Of a DNA stretch of 64,000 nucleotides, positions 49,535 through 57,974 are shown piece after piece (the stretch's first letter is position 1; each line of letters opens with the position of its first letter). The notes under the pieces were generated by a model. The model did not search any database. It saw only the letters and a list, made by a program, of their open reading frames with translations, and had not been told where the DNA came from. A program made the translations under genes and the position numbers. The stretch comes from CAWACP01 sp963832965 (lineage in GTDB: Bacteria > Acidobacteriota > Terriglobia > Bryobacterales > Bryobacteraceae), in contig CAWHVW010000005.1 of assembly GCA_963832965.1 (NCBI GenBank), positions 930,001 to 994,000 on the forward strand, in the 5' to 3' direction.

Positions 49535-50817
49535 TGGAGCTGCTGCGCGCGCCCCTTTTCCACACGCCCCGGAATCCGTTTCGAGAGGACGACGCGCTGG
49601 AGAGCTTCGCCGATGGCGGCCTGCTGATAGCCGCGGGACGAGTAGCGGGCTGTGGCGATTATGCGAGCCTTCGTGATGCCCATCCCGGTGTCCCCACCCG
49701 GGATCTGCGCGGCGGAGTTCTTCTGCCCGGTTTCGTTGACACGCACATTCACTTCCCACAACTGCGCGTGCTCGGTGGCCTGGGATGGTCGTTGCTGGAG
49801 TGGCTGGAGCACATCCTGCCGGAAGAAGCTCGCATGGCGGACGACGTCCACGCCCGCCGCGTCGCGCGCAGATTTGTTCATGCACTGTCTTCTCACGGCA
49901 CCACCACGGCCCTGGTTTTTGGCGCGCACTTTGCACCGGCAACGGCGGCGCTGTTTGAAGCGGCCGAGGCTGCCGGACTGCGCATCGTCGCCGGACAGGT
50001 GCTTTCGGACCGGCTGCTTCGCCCGGATCTGCATCAGACCCCGGAACGCGCGTATCGCGAGTGCAGCTCATTAATCCACAGCTTTCATCAGCGCGGCCGC
50101 TTGGTATACGCGGTGACCCCGCGCTTTGCCCTTTCCGCGTCCGACGCACTGATGGAAGTGTGTCAGACGCTGTTGCGCGAGCATGACGGTCTTCTGTTCC
50201 AGACGCATCTCAACGAGAACCTGCAGGAGATCGCGGAGGTCGCGCGGCTGTTTCCGAACGACGCTGACTATCTGGCAGTCTATGAACGGTTCGGCTTCCC
50301 GGGTCCGAACGCGGTGCTGGCGCACAATGTCCATCCCACCGATTCCGAACTGGATCGCCTGGCCGGTAGCGGCTCAACCGTCGCCCATTGTCCGTGCAGC
50401 AACGCTGCGCTGGGCAGCGGTCTGTTTCCGTTGAGGCGTCACCTGAACGCAGGAGTGCGCTGCGCGTTGGGAACCGACGTGGGCGGCGGAACAGGGTTTG
50501 GCATGCTCAAAGAAGGGCTGCAGGCGTACATGTTGCAGCGAATCGCTCTCGATGGAATGCTCCTTGATGCGGGCCACCTGCTTTACCTTGCGACGCGAGC
50601 CGGAGCCGAGGCGCTCGGCCTGGACAAGACGACAGGAGACTTTGGCGTTGGCAAGTCCGCCGATTTTGTGTATCTTCGCCCGCCGCCGAACAGTCCGCTT
50701 GCCGCGGTGCTGGAGCGGGATCAGAGTCCGGAGCGTGTGCTGGCGGCGATCTTCACTCTCGCCGGCGCGGAGAGCGTGCGCGAAGTGCGCGTAGAGGGTG
50801 CCATTGTTCATCCATAA
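49534..50817 (+). CDS. guaD: Guanine deaminase
   Basis: A 427-residue amidohydrolase that converts guanine to xanthine and feeds XdhAB. PGFVDTHIHFPQ (two zinc His), HLNENLQEI, LAHNVHPTDSELD, STVAHCPCSNAALGSG and CALGTDVGGGTGFGM (zinc Asp) match GuaD. The ATG at 49534 overlaps the xdhB TGA; a GTG sits one codon upstream. The 3' end overlaps the OHCU decarboxylase gene by 20 bases. Confidence 0.93.
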   Translation: MELLRAPLFHTPRNPFREDDALESFADGGLLIAAGRVAGCGDYASLRDAHPGVPTRDLRGGVLLPGFVDTHIHFPQLRVLGGLGWSLLEWLEHILPEEARMADDVHARRVARRFVHALSSHGTTTALVFGAHFAPATAALFEAAEAAGLRIVAGQVLSDRLLRPDLHQTPERAYRECSSLIHSFHQRGRLVYAVTPRFALSASDALMEVCQTLLREHDGLLFQTHLNENLQEIAEVARLFPNDADYLAVYERFGFPGPNAVLAHNVHPTDSELDRLAGSGSTVAHCPCSNAALGSGLFPLRRHLNAGVRCALGTDVGGGTGFGMLKEGLQAYMLQRIALDGMLLDAGHLLYLATRAGAEALGLDKTTGDFGVGKSADFVYLRPPPNSPLAAVLERDQSPERVLAAIFTLAGAESVREVRVEGAIVHP

Positions 50818-51307
50818 GCTGAATCTGCTGGAGCGCGCACCCTTTGTCGAATCCCTCGGCTGGGTCTTCGAACAATCGCCGTGGGTGGCGGAACGCGCAT
50901 GGCAGGCGCGGCCGTTCGCCACGGTCGAAGCATTGCATGCCGCGATGATCGGAGAAGTGGAGCGCGCCTCGCCCGCCGAGCGGCTGGCTCTGCTGCAAGC
51001 GCATCCGGATCTGGGTGCGCGAGCGCGCCTGAGCGCGGCGTCCTCGGAGGAGCAGGCAGGCGCGGGTTTGGACAGCCTGACACAGGGCGAATTCGAGCAG
51101 CTCCTTCGAATGAACGCGGCGTATCGAGCCCGCTTCGGATTCCCATTTCTGCTGGCGGTGAAGGGAAGCACAAAGCACGACGTGTTGCGGGCGCTGGAAG
51201 CGAGAATGGAATCTTCGCCGGAAGAAGAATACCGCCAAGCGCTCGGGCAGGTGTATCGCATCGCGAGATTCCGGCTGGAGGACGTAGCCGCCGACGAAAG
51301 CCGATAA
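50798..51307 (+). CDS. uraD: 2-oxo-4-hydroxy-4-carboxy-5-ureidoimidazoline (OHCU) decarboxylase
   Basis: A 169-residue all-helical enzyme that decarboxylates OHCU to (S)-allantoin. LQAHPDLGARAR carries the catalytic His, and NAAYRARFGFPFLLAVKG the substrate-binding signature. The GTG start lies inside the end of guaD. The last codons (AADESR, then TAA) merge with a dispersed repeat that runs to 51353, so its extreme C-terminus is repeat-derived. Confidence 0.92.
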   Translation: MPLFIHKLNLLERAPFVESLGWVFEQSPWVAERAWQARPFATVEALHAAMIGEVERASPAERLALLQAHPDLGARARLSAASSEEQAGAGLDSLTQGEFEQLLRMNAAYRARFGFPFLLAVKGSTKHDVLRALEARMESSPEEEYRQALGQVYRIARFRLEDVAADESR

Positions 51308-51353
51308 GAAACGCAGCGATCGGCGTTTATCCGCGTTCATCGGCGGCTAAAGC
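51300..51353. repeat. Dispersed GCGTTYATCNGCGGC-type repeat
   Basis: Contains GATAAGAAACGC, GCGTTTATC and GCGTTCATCGGCGGC as near-inverted and direct parts between uraD and the uricase gene. The opposite strand reads MNADKRRSLRF, a well-known spurious peptide produced by this repeat family. Confidence 0.55.
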
Positions 51354-51378
51354 GTGTGTTCTCGAGAGAAGGAGATCA

Positions 51379-52212
51379 GTGCATCAGTTTACGAGTGGCT
51401 GGAAGCGGAATTACTACGGCAAAGGCGACGTGATCGTCTACCGCCTCAACCGGCGCGGCAACACTGTCTTCGGTGCCAGCATCACCATCCTCGTCTATGG
51501 CGACGCCTTCTGGCCAACCTACACCACGGGCGACAACACCGGTCTGGTGGCCACCGATTCCATGAAAAACTTCGTGCAGCGCGAGATGCTCAACTTCGAA
51601 GGATCCGACCTGGAAGATTGCTGCCGCTTTCTGGGCGCGAAGTTTCTGGACAAATATCCGCAGGTGGAGGGCGTGCAAATGTCCGCCATCGAGATTCCAT
51701 ACGCAACCGCGTCCGGAAGCACGAAGGCCTTTGCGCCGTCAGGCCCGGATCGTGCCGCGGCTCGCCTGGAAATCAATCGCGATGGGATCGTGGAAATCGC
51801 CTCCGGCATCGCCGGCTTCAAACTGCTGCGCCTGGGCGGCAGCGCATTTGAGGGCTTCGTGCGGGATGAATACACCACTCTGCCGGACATGGCCAACCGC
51901 CCCCTGCACATGTGGCTCGATCTGGAATGGCTGTACATACGGCCCTCGGACGGTTTCAGCTCCGGCGCAGTCACCACTGCAGCGCGGCGCATTGTGCGCG
52001 AAGTCTTCGATGCTTTTGAATCCGGGAGCATCCAGCAGGTGATCTATCAGATCGGCGCGAAAATGCTATCGGATATTCCAGCCATCTCCGAAGTGCATCT
52101 GGAAGCGAACAACCGAACCTGGGATACCGTTGCCGAACGTGGCGAAGAGCTCGGCATCTGGACGGAAGCGCGGCCCCCGTTCGGCGTTCTTGGCTTACGC
52201 TTGAAGAGATAG
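51379..52212 (+). CDS. pucL: Urate oxidase (uricase)
   Basis: A 277-residue cofactor-free oxidase converting urate to 5-hydroxyisourate. AAGGAG at 51369-51374 precedes the GTG at 51379, giving MHQFTSGWKRNYYGKGDVIV. TTGDNTGLVATDSMKNFV carries the catalytic Thr and DSMKN motif. PLHMWLDLEWLYI and ISEVHLEANNRTWDT are typical of the tunnel-fold C-terminal half. The open frame upstream of 51379 overlaps uraD and is not coding. One base separates it from the next gene. Confidence 0.93.
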   Translation: MHQFTSGWKRNYYGKGDVIVYRLNRRGNTVFGASITILVYGDAFWPTYTTGDNTGLVATDSMKNFVQREMLNFEGSDLEDCCRFLGAKFLDKYPQVEGVQMSAIEIPYATASGSTKAFAPSGPDRAAARLEINRDGIVEIASGIAGFKLLRLGGSAFEGFVRDEYTTLPDMANRPLHMWLDLEWLYIRPSDGFSSGAVTTAARRIVREVFDAFESGSIQQVIYQIGAKMLSDIPAISEVHLEANNRTWDTVAERGEELGIWTEARPPFGVLGLRLKR

Positions 52213-52213
52213 C

Positions 52214-52555
52214 ATGGCCCGTCTGTCTACGCACGTGCTCGACACTTCGCGCGGTAAGCCCGCGGAAAACCTCGCCATCGATCTGCATGCATTATCGGGC
52301 GCGGACCGCCGCCACGTCGGGACGGCCGTCACCAACGCCGACGGCAGGATCGGCGAACCGTGGATCGTCGAGAAGGGCGTCTACGAATTGACGTTCCATG
52401 CAGGCGATTATTTTCGCGCGGCTGGCGTCGAACTTCCCGATCCCCCATTTCTGGATGATGTGGTCATCCGCTTCGGCGTGGCCGGCGCGTCGGGCAACTA
52501 CCATGTACCGCTTCTTCTGAGCCCATACGGCTACAGCACGTATCGAGGCTCGTGA
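52214..52555 (+). CDS. uraH: 5-hydroxyisourate hydrolase (transthyretin-like)
   Basis: A 113-residue HIU hydrolase. The N-terminal LSTHVLDTSRGKPA and the C-terminal YRGS tetrapeptide are diagnostic and hold the catalytic His, Arg and Ser. It converts 5-hydroxyisourate to OHCU, the substrate of UraD. No signal peptide. Its stop overlaps the start of the allantoate amidohydrolase gene (ATGATG at 52552). Confidence 0.95.
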   Translation: MARLSTHVLDTSRGKPAENLAIDLHALSGADRRHVGTAVTNADGRIGEPWIVEKGVYELTFHAGDYFRAAGVELPDPPFLDDVVIRFGVAGASGNYHVPLLLSPYGYSTYRGS

Positions 52556-53769
52556 TGGTTGACAAGATAATCGGCCGATGCCGGCTGCTCGCCGAAGCGA
52601 GCGAGGAGTCAGGCTTTACAACACGCACTTTTCTGTCCGAGCCAATGCATCAGGTGCATGAACGCCTCCGCGCATGGATGCAACAAGCCGGCATGAGCGT
52701 AGCCACGGATCACGCGGGCAACCTGCGGGGCCTGTACCCGTCCTCCCGGCCCTCCTCGCCGCGTTTGTTCATCGGCTCGCATCTGGACACGGTTCCCCAC
52801 GCCGGAGCGTTCGACGGGATTCTGGGCGTCGCGCTCGGAGTGGCGTTGATCGAGCATTTGAATCGACGCCCGCTGCCGTTCGCGATTGAGGTCATCGGGT
52901 TCTCGGAAGAGGAAGGCGTCCGCTTTGGCGCGCCCTTCATCGGAAGCCGCGCGCTGGCCGGGGACATCGACGCAGATCTGCTCGGTCAGCGCGATGCAAC
53001 CGGCATCAGCGTCGCTGACGCGATTCGGGCCTTCGGTCTTGACCCTTCGCGAATCGATGAAGCACGAGCCGGCGACGACGCCCTCGGATACCTCGAGTTC
53101 CATATCGAGCAGGGCCCGGTGCTTGAGAGCCTCGGCTTGCCGCTGGGCATTGTGGAAACGATCTCTGGACAAAGCCGCTTCGACGTGCTTTTCGAGGGCG
53201 ATGCGGGTCACGCCGGAACCACCCCAATGGCCCTGCGCCGCGATGCGTTGGCTGGCGCCGCGGAATGGATCGGCGCGGTTGAGAGGGAAGCGCGCGCGCT
53301 CCCGGGCGCGGTGGCTACCGTCGGTCGCGTGGATATATCGCCGAGTGCCGGGAATGTGATCCCTGGTTCGGCGCGAGCCACCCTGGACGTTCGGCACGCC
53401 AGCGATACCGTTCGCCGTGACCTGACCGCGAGTCTCATCCGATGTGCCGAGCAGATCGCGGCGTCACGCTGTCTCACCCTTTCATCCGAGGAGCGCCTGG
53501 ACCAGGCAGCCGTCGCCATGGACTCGCTTCTGACGCAATCTCTGGAGCGGGCCGTCTCAGCCGCCGGCCGCACGGTCCATCGCATGGCCAGCGGCGCGGG
53601 TCACGATGCCATGATTGTGGCTCGCCGCATGCCTGCGGCAATGCTCTTTCTGCGCAGCCCCGGGGGCATCAGCCACCATCCGGACGAATCGGTTCTGGCC
53701 GAAGACGTGGCCGCGGCGTTTGAAACCGGGATGCGATTTCTTGAAGAGCTGGAGCGGCGTTATGCCTGA
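52552..53769 (+). CDS. allC: Allantoate amidohydrolase (M20 family)
   Basis: A 405-residue metal-dependent amidase. FIGSHLDTVPHAGAFDG, GFSEEEGVRFG and the C-terminal GGISHHPDESV hold the two-metal site. LEFHIEQGPVLES and GDAGHAGTTPM are typical of the hydantoinase/carbamoylase branch. It probably converts allantoate to ureidoglycine plus CO2 and ammonia. A second M20 paralogue at 55814 is closer to ureidoglycolate amidohydrolase, so the two have probably divided the steps. It overlaps allB by 8 bases. Confidence 0.85.
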   Translation: MMVDKIIGRCRLLAEASEESGFTTRTFLSEPMHQVHERLRAWMQQAGMSVATDHAGNLRGLYPSSRPSSPRLFIGSHLDTVPHAGAFDGILGVALGVALIEHLNRRPLPFAIEVIGFSEEEGVRFGAPFIGSRALAGDIDADLLGQRDATGISVADAIRAFGLDPSRIDEARAGDDALGYLEFHIEQGPVLESLGLPLGIVETISGQSRFDVLFEGDAGHAGTTPMALRRDALAGAAEWIGAVEREARALPGAVATVGRVDISPSAGNVIPGSARATLDVRHASDTVRRDLTASLIRCAEQIAASRCLTLSSEERLDQAAVAMDSLLTQSLERAVSAAGRTVHRMASGAGHDAMIVARRMPAAMLFLRSPGGISHHPDESVLAEDVAAAFETGMRFLEELERRYA

Positions 53770-55081
53770 TCTCGTCGTGCGTGGCGCGACGCTCGTTGCC
53801 ACCGGCTTGCCGAAATCCGACATCTCCATCGAGGACGGAAAAATCGTCGCCATCGGATCGGAATTGCCGGGCGTCGCGCAAGAAATCGACGCCCGGGGAT
53901 TGCACGCGTTTCCCGGATTGATCGACGTACACCTCCACTTCAACGAGCCAGGCCGCACCGAGTGGGAAGGCGCGGCCACGGGAAGCCGCGCACTGGCCGC
54001 CGGAGGAGGAACGCTTTTTTTCGACATGCCTCTGAATTCGACTCCCTGCACCGTTAACGTCCAGGCATTCGATTGCAAGCGCGCCGCGCTCGCGGAGTCG
54101 TCGATCACCGATTTCGCCCTGTGGGGCGGGCTGGTCCCCGGCAACATCTCTGAGATGGCCGAACTGGCCAACCTCGGCGTCATCGGCTTCAAGGCGTTCC
54201 TGTGCGATTCCGGCTTGCCGGAGTTTCCGCGTGCCGACGACCGGACCCTCTTCGATGGGCTGTGCGAAGCGGCACGGCTCGGGTTGCCTGTCGCGGTGCA
54301 TGCAGAAAGCCAGGAGCTCACCGCGTTGCGTCGCGGCGACAGCGTCCGGGACTTTCTGGAGTCGCGGCCCGTCATCGCCGAGCTTGAAGCCATCCAGCGC
54401 GCCACCTTGCTGGCCCGCGAGGCCGGTGCGAAACTGCATATTGTGCACGTCAGCGCAGGCCGGGGTGTGGCGCTCGCCTCGGAGGCTCGCGCCCAGGGGA
54501 CGGATGTCTCCATCGAGACCTGCCCGCATTATCTGTTTTTCACCGAAGAGGATGTGGAGCGCCTGGGAGCAGTCGCGAAGTGCGCGCCTCCGCTGCGCAA
54601 CGCAGCCGAGCATGAGGGTCTGTGGACGCAGGTCCTCGGTGGAGCTGTAGACATCGTCGCGTCCGACCATTCACCCGCGCCGCCGGAAATGAAGTCCGGC
54701 CATTTCGGGAATGCTTGGGGCGGCATCGCAGGCGTCCAGTCAACTCTGCCGGTGCTGCTCGATCGCGGGTATCACGGCCGCCGGTTGTCGCTGGAACGCA
54801 TTGCGTGTCTGATCGCCGCCGAGCCGGCCCGCCGGTTTCGCATCCCCGGAAAGGGCGGCATCGCTGTCGGCATGGATGCGGACCTGACCCTCGTGGACGT
54901 CTCCCGGTCGGCCCAATTGCAGCCCGGCGACCTGAAGCAGCGGCACGCCATCAGTCCCTACCTCGGTTGCTCCTTTCGCGGTTACGTCCAGCGCACCATC
55001 CGGCGCGGGGAGACTATCTTCAACTCCGGCACAATCACCGCCCGGAACGCGGGCAGGTTCGTGAGGCCTTCTCTAAACTGA
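53762..55081 (+). CDS. allB: Allantoinase
   Basis: A 439-residue dihydroorotase-like amidohydrolase that opens allantoin to allantoate. GLIDVHLHFNEPGRTEWEG gives the first metal His pair. GFKAFLCDSG holds the carboxylated bridging Lys, VAVHAES and HIVHVSAG further His ligands, and ASDHSPAPPEMK the catalytic Asp. The ATG at 53762 lies within the end of allC; frame upstream of it is unrelated. Confidence 0.94.
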   Translation: MPDLVVRGATLVATGLPKSDISIEDGKIVAIGSELPGVAQEIDARGLHAFPGLIDVHLHFNEPGRTEWEGAATGSRALAAGGGTLFFDMPLNSTPCTVNVQAFDCKRAALAESSITDFALWGGLVPGNISEMAELANLGVIGFKAFLCDSGLPEFPRADDRTLFDGLCEAARLGLPVAVHAESQELTALRRGDSVRDFLESRPVIAELEAIQRATLLAREAGAKLHIVHVSAGRGVALASEARAQGTDVSIETCPHYLFFTEEDVERLGAVAKCAPPLRNAAEHEGLWTQVLGGAVDIVASDHSPAPPEMKSGHFGNAWGGIAGVQSTLPVLLDRGYHGRRLSLERIACLIAAEPARRFRIPGKGGIAVGMDADLTLVDVSRSAQLQPGDLKQRHAISPYLGCSFRGYVQRTIRRGETIFNSGTITARNAGRFVRPSLN

Positions 55082-55088
55082 AAAATCT

Positions 55089-55817
55089 ATGCAACATTTG
55101 GGACAAACTCGCAGCGCGAACAAAGCGGACCACATCCTGCAGACGCCCGACACCTTCGTTCGGACGCAGTTACCCGGAATGCGGAAGGCGATGGCCATTG
55201 TCCACACCGCGCCTGCCCGAGGCGCGCGATTCGCCCAATACACGGCCGAATTCGAGGCGGGAGGCTCGCTGGAACCCGCCTCGTCGCAACGATTCCTGTA
55301 TGTACTGGATGGAGAGGTGGAAGCCGGCGGCGCCACCCTGACGCGCGGCGACTACGCGTATCTTCCGCCGAATCACGGCGGCGGCATTTCGGCGAAGAGC
55401 GCGGCGCGAGCCGTCATTATCGAAAAATCGCATCGCCCCTTGCCCGGCGTTCCCGCGCCAGCCTCCTTTACCGGGCGCGAGAGCGACGTTGCCGCAACGT
55501 TTCTGATGGACGACGATGCGCTGGATGTCCGCGTACTTCTCCCGGATCATCCCTCCTTCGATTTCGCTGTCAACACCATGACCTATCTGCCCGGCGCGAC
55601 CCTGCCCATGGTGGAGATCCACATCATGGAGCACGGGCTCTTGATGCTGGCGGGCGGCGGCATCTACCGCCTCGGCGACTCCTGGTATCCCGTGGCCGAA
55701 GGCGATTTCATCTGGATGGCGCCGTACTGCCCGCAGTGGTTCGGAGCGCTTGGCAAGACACCCGCGAAATACCTCGTCTATAAGGACTGGAATCGCGGGC
55801 CGCTGGACGCCGGGTGA
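55089..55817 (+). CDS. allE: (S)-ureidoglycine aminohydrolase (bicupin)
   Basis: A 242-residue two-cupin protein releasing ammonia from ureidoglycine to give ureidoglycolate. The N-terminal cupin has QRFLYVLDGEVEAGG and LTRGDYAYLPPN. The C-terminal cupin has VEIHIMEHGLLMLAGGGIYRL, EGDFIWMAPYCPQWFGALG and YLVYKDWNR, matching the AllE/UGlyAH pattern with its Mn ligands. It lies between allantoinase and the second M20 enzyme, overlapping the latter by 4 bases. Confidence 0.9.
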   Translation: MQHLGQTRSANKADHILQTPDTFVRTQLPGMRKAMAIVHTAPARGARFAQYTAEFEAGGSLEPASSQRFLYVLDGEVEAGGATLTRGDYAYLPPNHGGGISAKSAARAVIIEKSHRPLPGVPAPASFTGRESDVAATFLMDDDALDVRVLLPDHPSFDFAVNTMTYLPGATLPMVEIHIMEHGLLMLAGGGIYRLGDSWYPVAEGDFIWMAPYCPQWFGALGKTPAKYLVYKDWNRGPLDAG

Positions 55818-57055
55818 TGAAGCTCGAGATTGCCCAGCAGCGCCTGACCGCGGAACTGGACGCGTTAGGCGCGATTTCCCAGGAAGCTCCGCCGGTGGTG
55901 ACCCGCGTGGTCTTCACCGAAGCCGATGTGCGCGGCCGCGAATTCGTGAAGAAGCTGTGCCGCGAAGCCGGGCTGGCCATTCGCGAAGACGCAGTCGGCA
56001 ACACCTTCGCCCGCTGGACCGGCCAGAACCCGGACCTCCCACCCGTGGGAACGGGTTCCCACATCGACGCGATCCCTAACGCGGGCCGCTTCGATGGCAC
56101 GGTGGGTGTTCTCGGCGGGCTGGAGGCGATTCGCGCGCTCGCGCGTGCAGGTTGCCAACTGCGGCGGTCGATTGAGCTGCTGATCTTCACATCCGAGGAA
56201 CCCACGCGATTTGGAATTGGCTGCGTGGGGAGCCGGCTGCTGTCCGGCCTGCTGGAACCCGCTGCTGCCGCTCAGTACATGGATCGCGAGGACATCTCCC
56301 TCGACGAGGCTCGATCCGCTGCGGGTTTCGAGGGCCCGTTGTCGTCCGTCCGCCTGCCGCCCGGATATTATTCCGCCTTCGTTGAAATGCACATCGAACA
56401 GGGGCCGCTTCTGGAACGGCACAATGTCCCGCTGGGAGTAGTGACGGCGATCGCCGCGCCGGCCGGCCTCAGGGTCACCATCGAAGGCGAAGGCGGGCAC
56501 GCCGGAACCGTGCTGATGCGCGACAGGCACGATGCATTCCTCGCCGCCGCTGAGATCGCCCTGGCGGTGGAAGCGAGCGCGCGGTCGAGCGGCTCGCCTG
56601 ATACCGTGGGAACCGTCGGCGCATGCGAGCTTTTTCCTGGCGCTGTTAACAGTGTCCCCAGCCGAGTGCGCATGGAGATCGACGTACGTGATATCGACGG
56701 GGCCCGCCGTGACCAGGTTTTGGAGAAAATCGATCGGGCCTGCAAGGAGGTGGCGCAGAAGCGCGGTGTAAAGGTGAACTCGGAACTTGTAAATGCCGAC
56801 TCGCCCGCGCAATGCGCACCGCACGTCGTTGAGGCCCTTGTCGCCGCCTGCGAAGCCCACGGCCTGCCGTTCGAAAGGATGATCAGCCGCGCCTACCACG
56901 ATTCTTTGTTCATTTCGCGGATCGCGCCAACGGCCATGCTGTTCATTCCGTGCCGGGGCGGTGTGAGCCATCGCCCGGACGAATACGCGTCGCCGGAGGC
57001 GATCGCTCAAGGCACGCTCGTCCTCGCTGAGGCGCTGGCGCTCTTAACGGAATAA
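55814..57055 (+). CDS. Ureidoglycolate amidohydrolase (plant-like M20 enzyme)
   Basis: A 413-residue M20 amidase. GTGSHIDAIPNAGRFDGTVGV, IFTSEEPTRFGIGCVGSRLL and MLFIPCRGGVSHRPDEYASPE match plant ureidoglycolate amidohydrolase more closely than the paralogue at 52552. The predicted reaction is ureidoglycolate to glyoxylate, CO2 and two ammonia, so no urea is made. Its stop overlaps the next ATG (TAATG), extending the operon. Assignment between allantoate and ureidoglycolate specificity is by motif resemblance and gene order. Confidence 0.82.
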   Translation: MMKLEIAQQRLTAELDALGAISQEAPPVVTRVVFTEADVRGREFVKKLCREAGLAIREDAVGNTFARWTGQNPDLPPVGTGSHIDAIPNAGRFDGTVGVLGGLEAIRALARAGCQLRRSIELLIFTSEEPTRFGIGCVGSRLLSGLLEPAAAAQYMDREDISLDEARSAAGFEGPLSSVRLPPGYYSAFVEMHIEQGPLLERHNVPLGVVTAIAAPAGLRVTIEGEGGHAGTVLMRDRHDAFLAAAEIALAVEASARSSGSPDTVGTVGACELFPGAVNSVPSRVRMEIDVRDIDGARRDQVLEKIDRACKEVAQKRGVKVNSELVNADSPAQCAPHVVEALVAACEAHGLPFERMISRAYHDSLFISRIAPTAMLFIPCRGGVSHRPDEYASPEAIAQGTLVLAEALALLTE

Positions 57056-57372
57056 TGGACTGGCCGCGTCGAGCGCCCTGGAGAACTAGAGGCGCGGTCA
57101 AACACCTTCCGTCTGTGGCGTTCTTCCAAGAACCGAACCTACAATTCCTGCATTCCAGCGATGCGCTGATTCCGGCGAAGCTTGAAGCATTCCGCCGTAT
57201 CTCTAAAGACACGTCGAAATCCTCTCTTCATCCCGGGCAGCCCGGCTCGCTGAAGGTACGGCCCGATGGTACGGTCCTCGATGTTCATCACCGGCTGTCT
57301 GTGCTTCTCGAACGTGGCGAGGACATTCAAGAGCTTCCACGAGAGATAAAAAGAAAGAGTTATGATGCCTGA
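57055..57372 (+). CDS. Small ParB-like (DGHHR-type) protein
   Basis: A 105-residue protein. The conserved part VAFFQEPNLQFLHSSD continues through SLKVRPDGTVLDVHHRLSVL to LPREI, which matches a small ParB/sulfiredoxin-like family whose core is DGHHR (here DVHHR). The ATG overlaps the ureidoglycolate amidohydrolase stop (TAATG), and the stop overlaps the phosphatase-like gene by 11 bases. Homologues commonly sit next to such phosphatases; function unknown. Confidence 0.65.
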   Translation: MDWPRRAPWRTRGAVKHLPSVAFFQEPNLQFLHSSDALIPAKLEAFRRISKDTSKSSLHPGQPGSLKVRPDGTVLDVHHRLSVLLERGEDIQELPREIKRKSYDA

Positions 57373-57868
57373 CCTCTTCTGGATACCCGGTCCGTGGCGC
57401 GGCCGGTTTGCCGTTACTACCCGGCCAAGGGGAGGCGACTGGCTTGAGGGCGAAGCGATCGGCTGGCGGCGGGCCGGTATCGATGTCGTAGTCTCTTTGT
57501 TGGAAGACGAGGAAGAAACTCAACTCGACCTGCAGGCCGAACGCAAGGCCGCTGAAGCAAGCGGCATTCGATTCATCTCTTTTCCCATCCCGGATCGCGG
57601 CGTGCCAGCGTCCCTGCCAGACGCGGTCACCCTGATTGCGTCCTTGTCAGATGCACTGGAAACGGGAAAGAATGTGGCAGTTCACTGCCGCCAGGGTCTG
57701 GGCCACTCCGGATTGATTGCTGCTGCCGTGCTGGCAAATTCGGGACTCAGTCCAGATCAGGCGATCGAGGTCGTAAGTGCGGCCCGCGGCCAGACCGTAC
57801 CTGAGACAGCCAGTCAGCGATCATGGGTGGAATCTGTCCCGCGCGCTGTCCCGTTCCGGACGCACTAA
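57362..57868 (+). CDS. Tyrosine-phosphatase-fold protein with altered P-loop
   Basis: A 168-residue dual-specificity/tyrosine phosphatase fold. VVSLLEDEEETQLDL, IRFISFPIPDRGVPA (general-acid Asp) and the signature region VAVHCRQGLGHSGLIAAA are clear. The canonical loop is H-C-X5-R-[ST]; here residue 115 (codon CAC at 57704-57706) is His in place of the phosphate-binding Arg. Catalysis is probably lost or weakened. It overlaps the upstream DGHHR-like gene and is the last gene in this direction before the permease. Confidence 0.8.
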   Translation: MMPDLFWIPGPWRGRFAVTTRPRGGDWLEGEAIGWRRAGIDVVVSLLEDEEETQLDLQAERKAAEASGIRFISFPIPDRGVPASLPDAVTLIASLSDALETGKNVAVHCRQGLGHSGLIAAAVLANSGLSPDQAIEVVSAARGQTVPETASQRSWVESVPRAVPFRTH

Positions 57869-57974
57869 TCGCGGAACCGAACAGCCCCACGTACATCGCC
57901 GCGCCGAATCATCCTGTTCATAAGGCGTTAGGAACGGGCACGCAAGTGCCACGCACTCTCCAGGGGAGAATTCC

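Noticed and set aside
50881..51378. N-terminal extension of the uricase frame
   Set aside because: It overlaps uraD in another frame; AAGGAG and the family N-terminus place the start at 51379.
53669..54670. 333-codon ORF antisense to allantoinase
   Set aside because: Shadow frame without start context or domain; allantoinase motifs are complete on the other strand.
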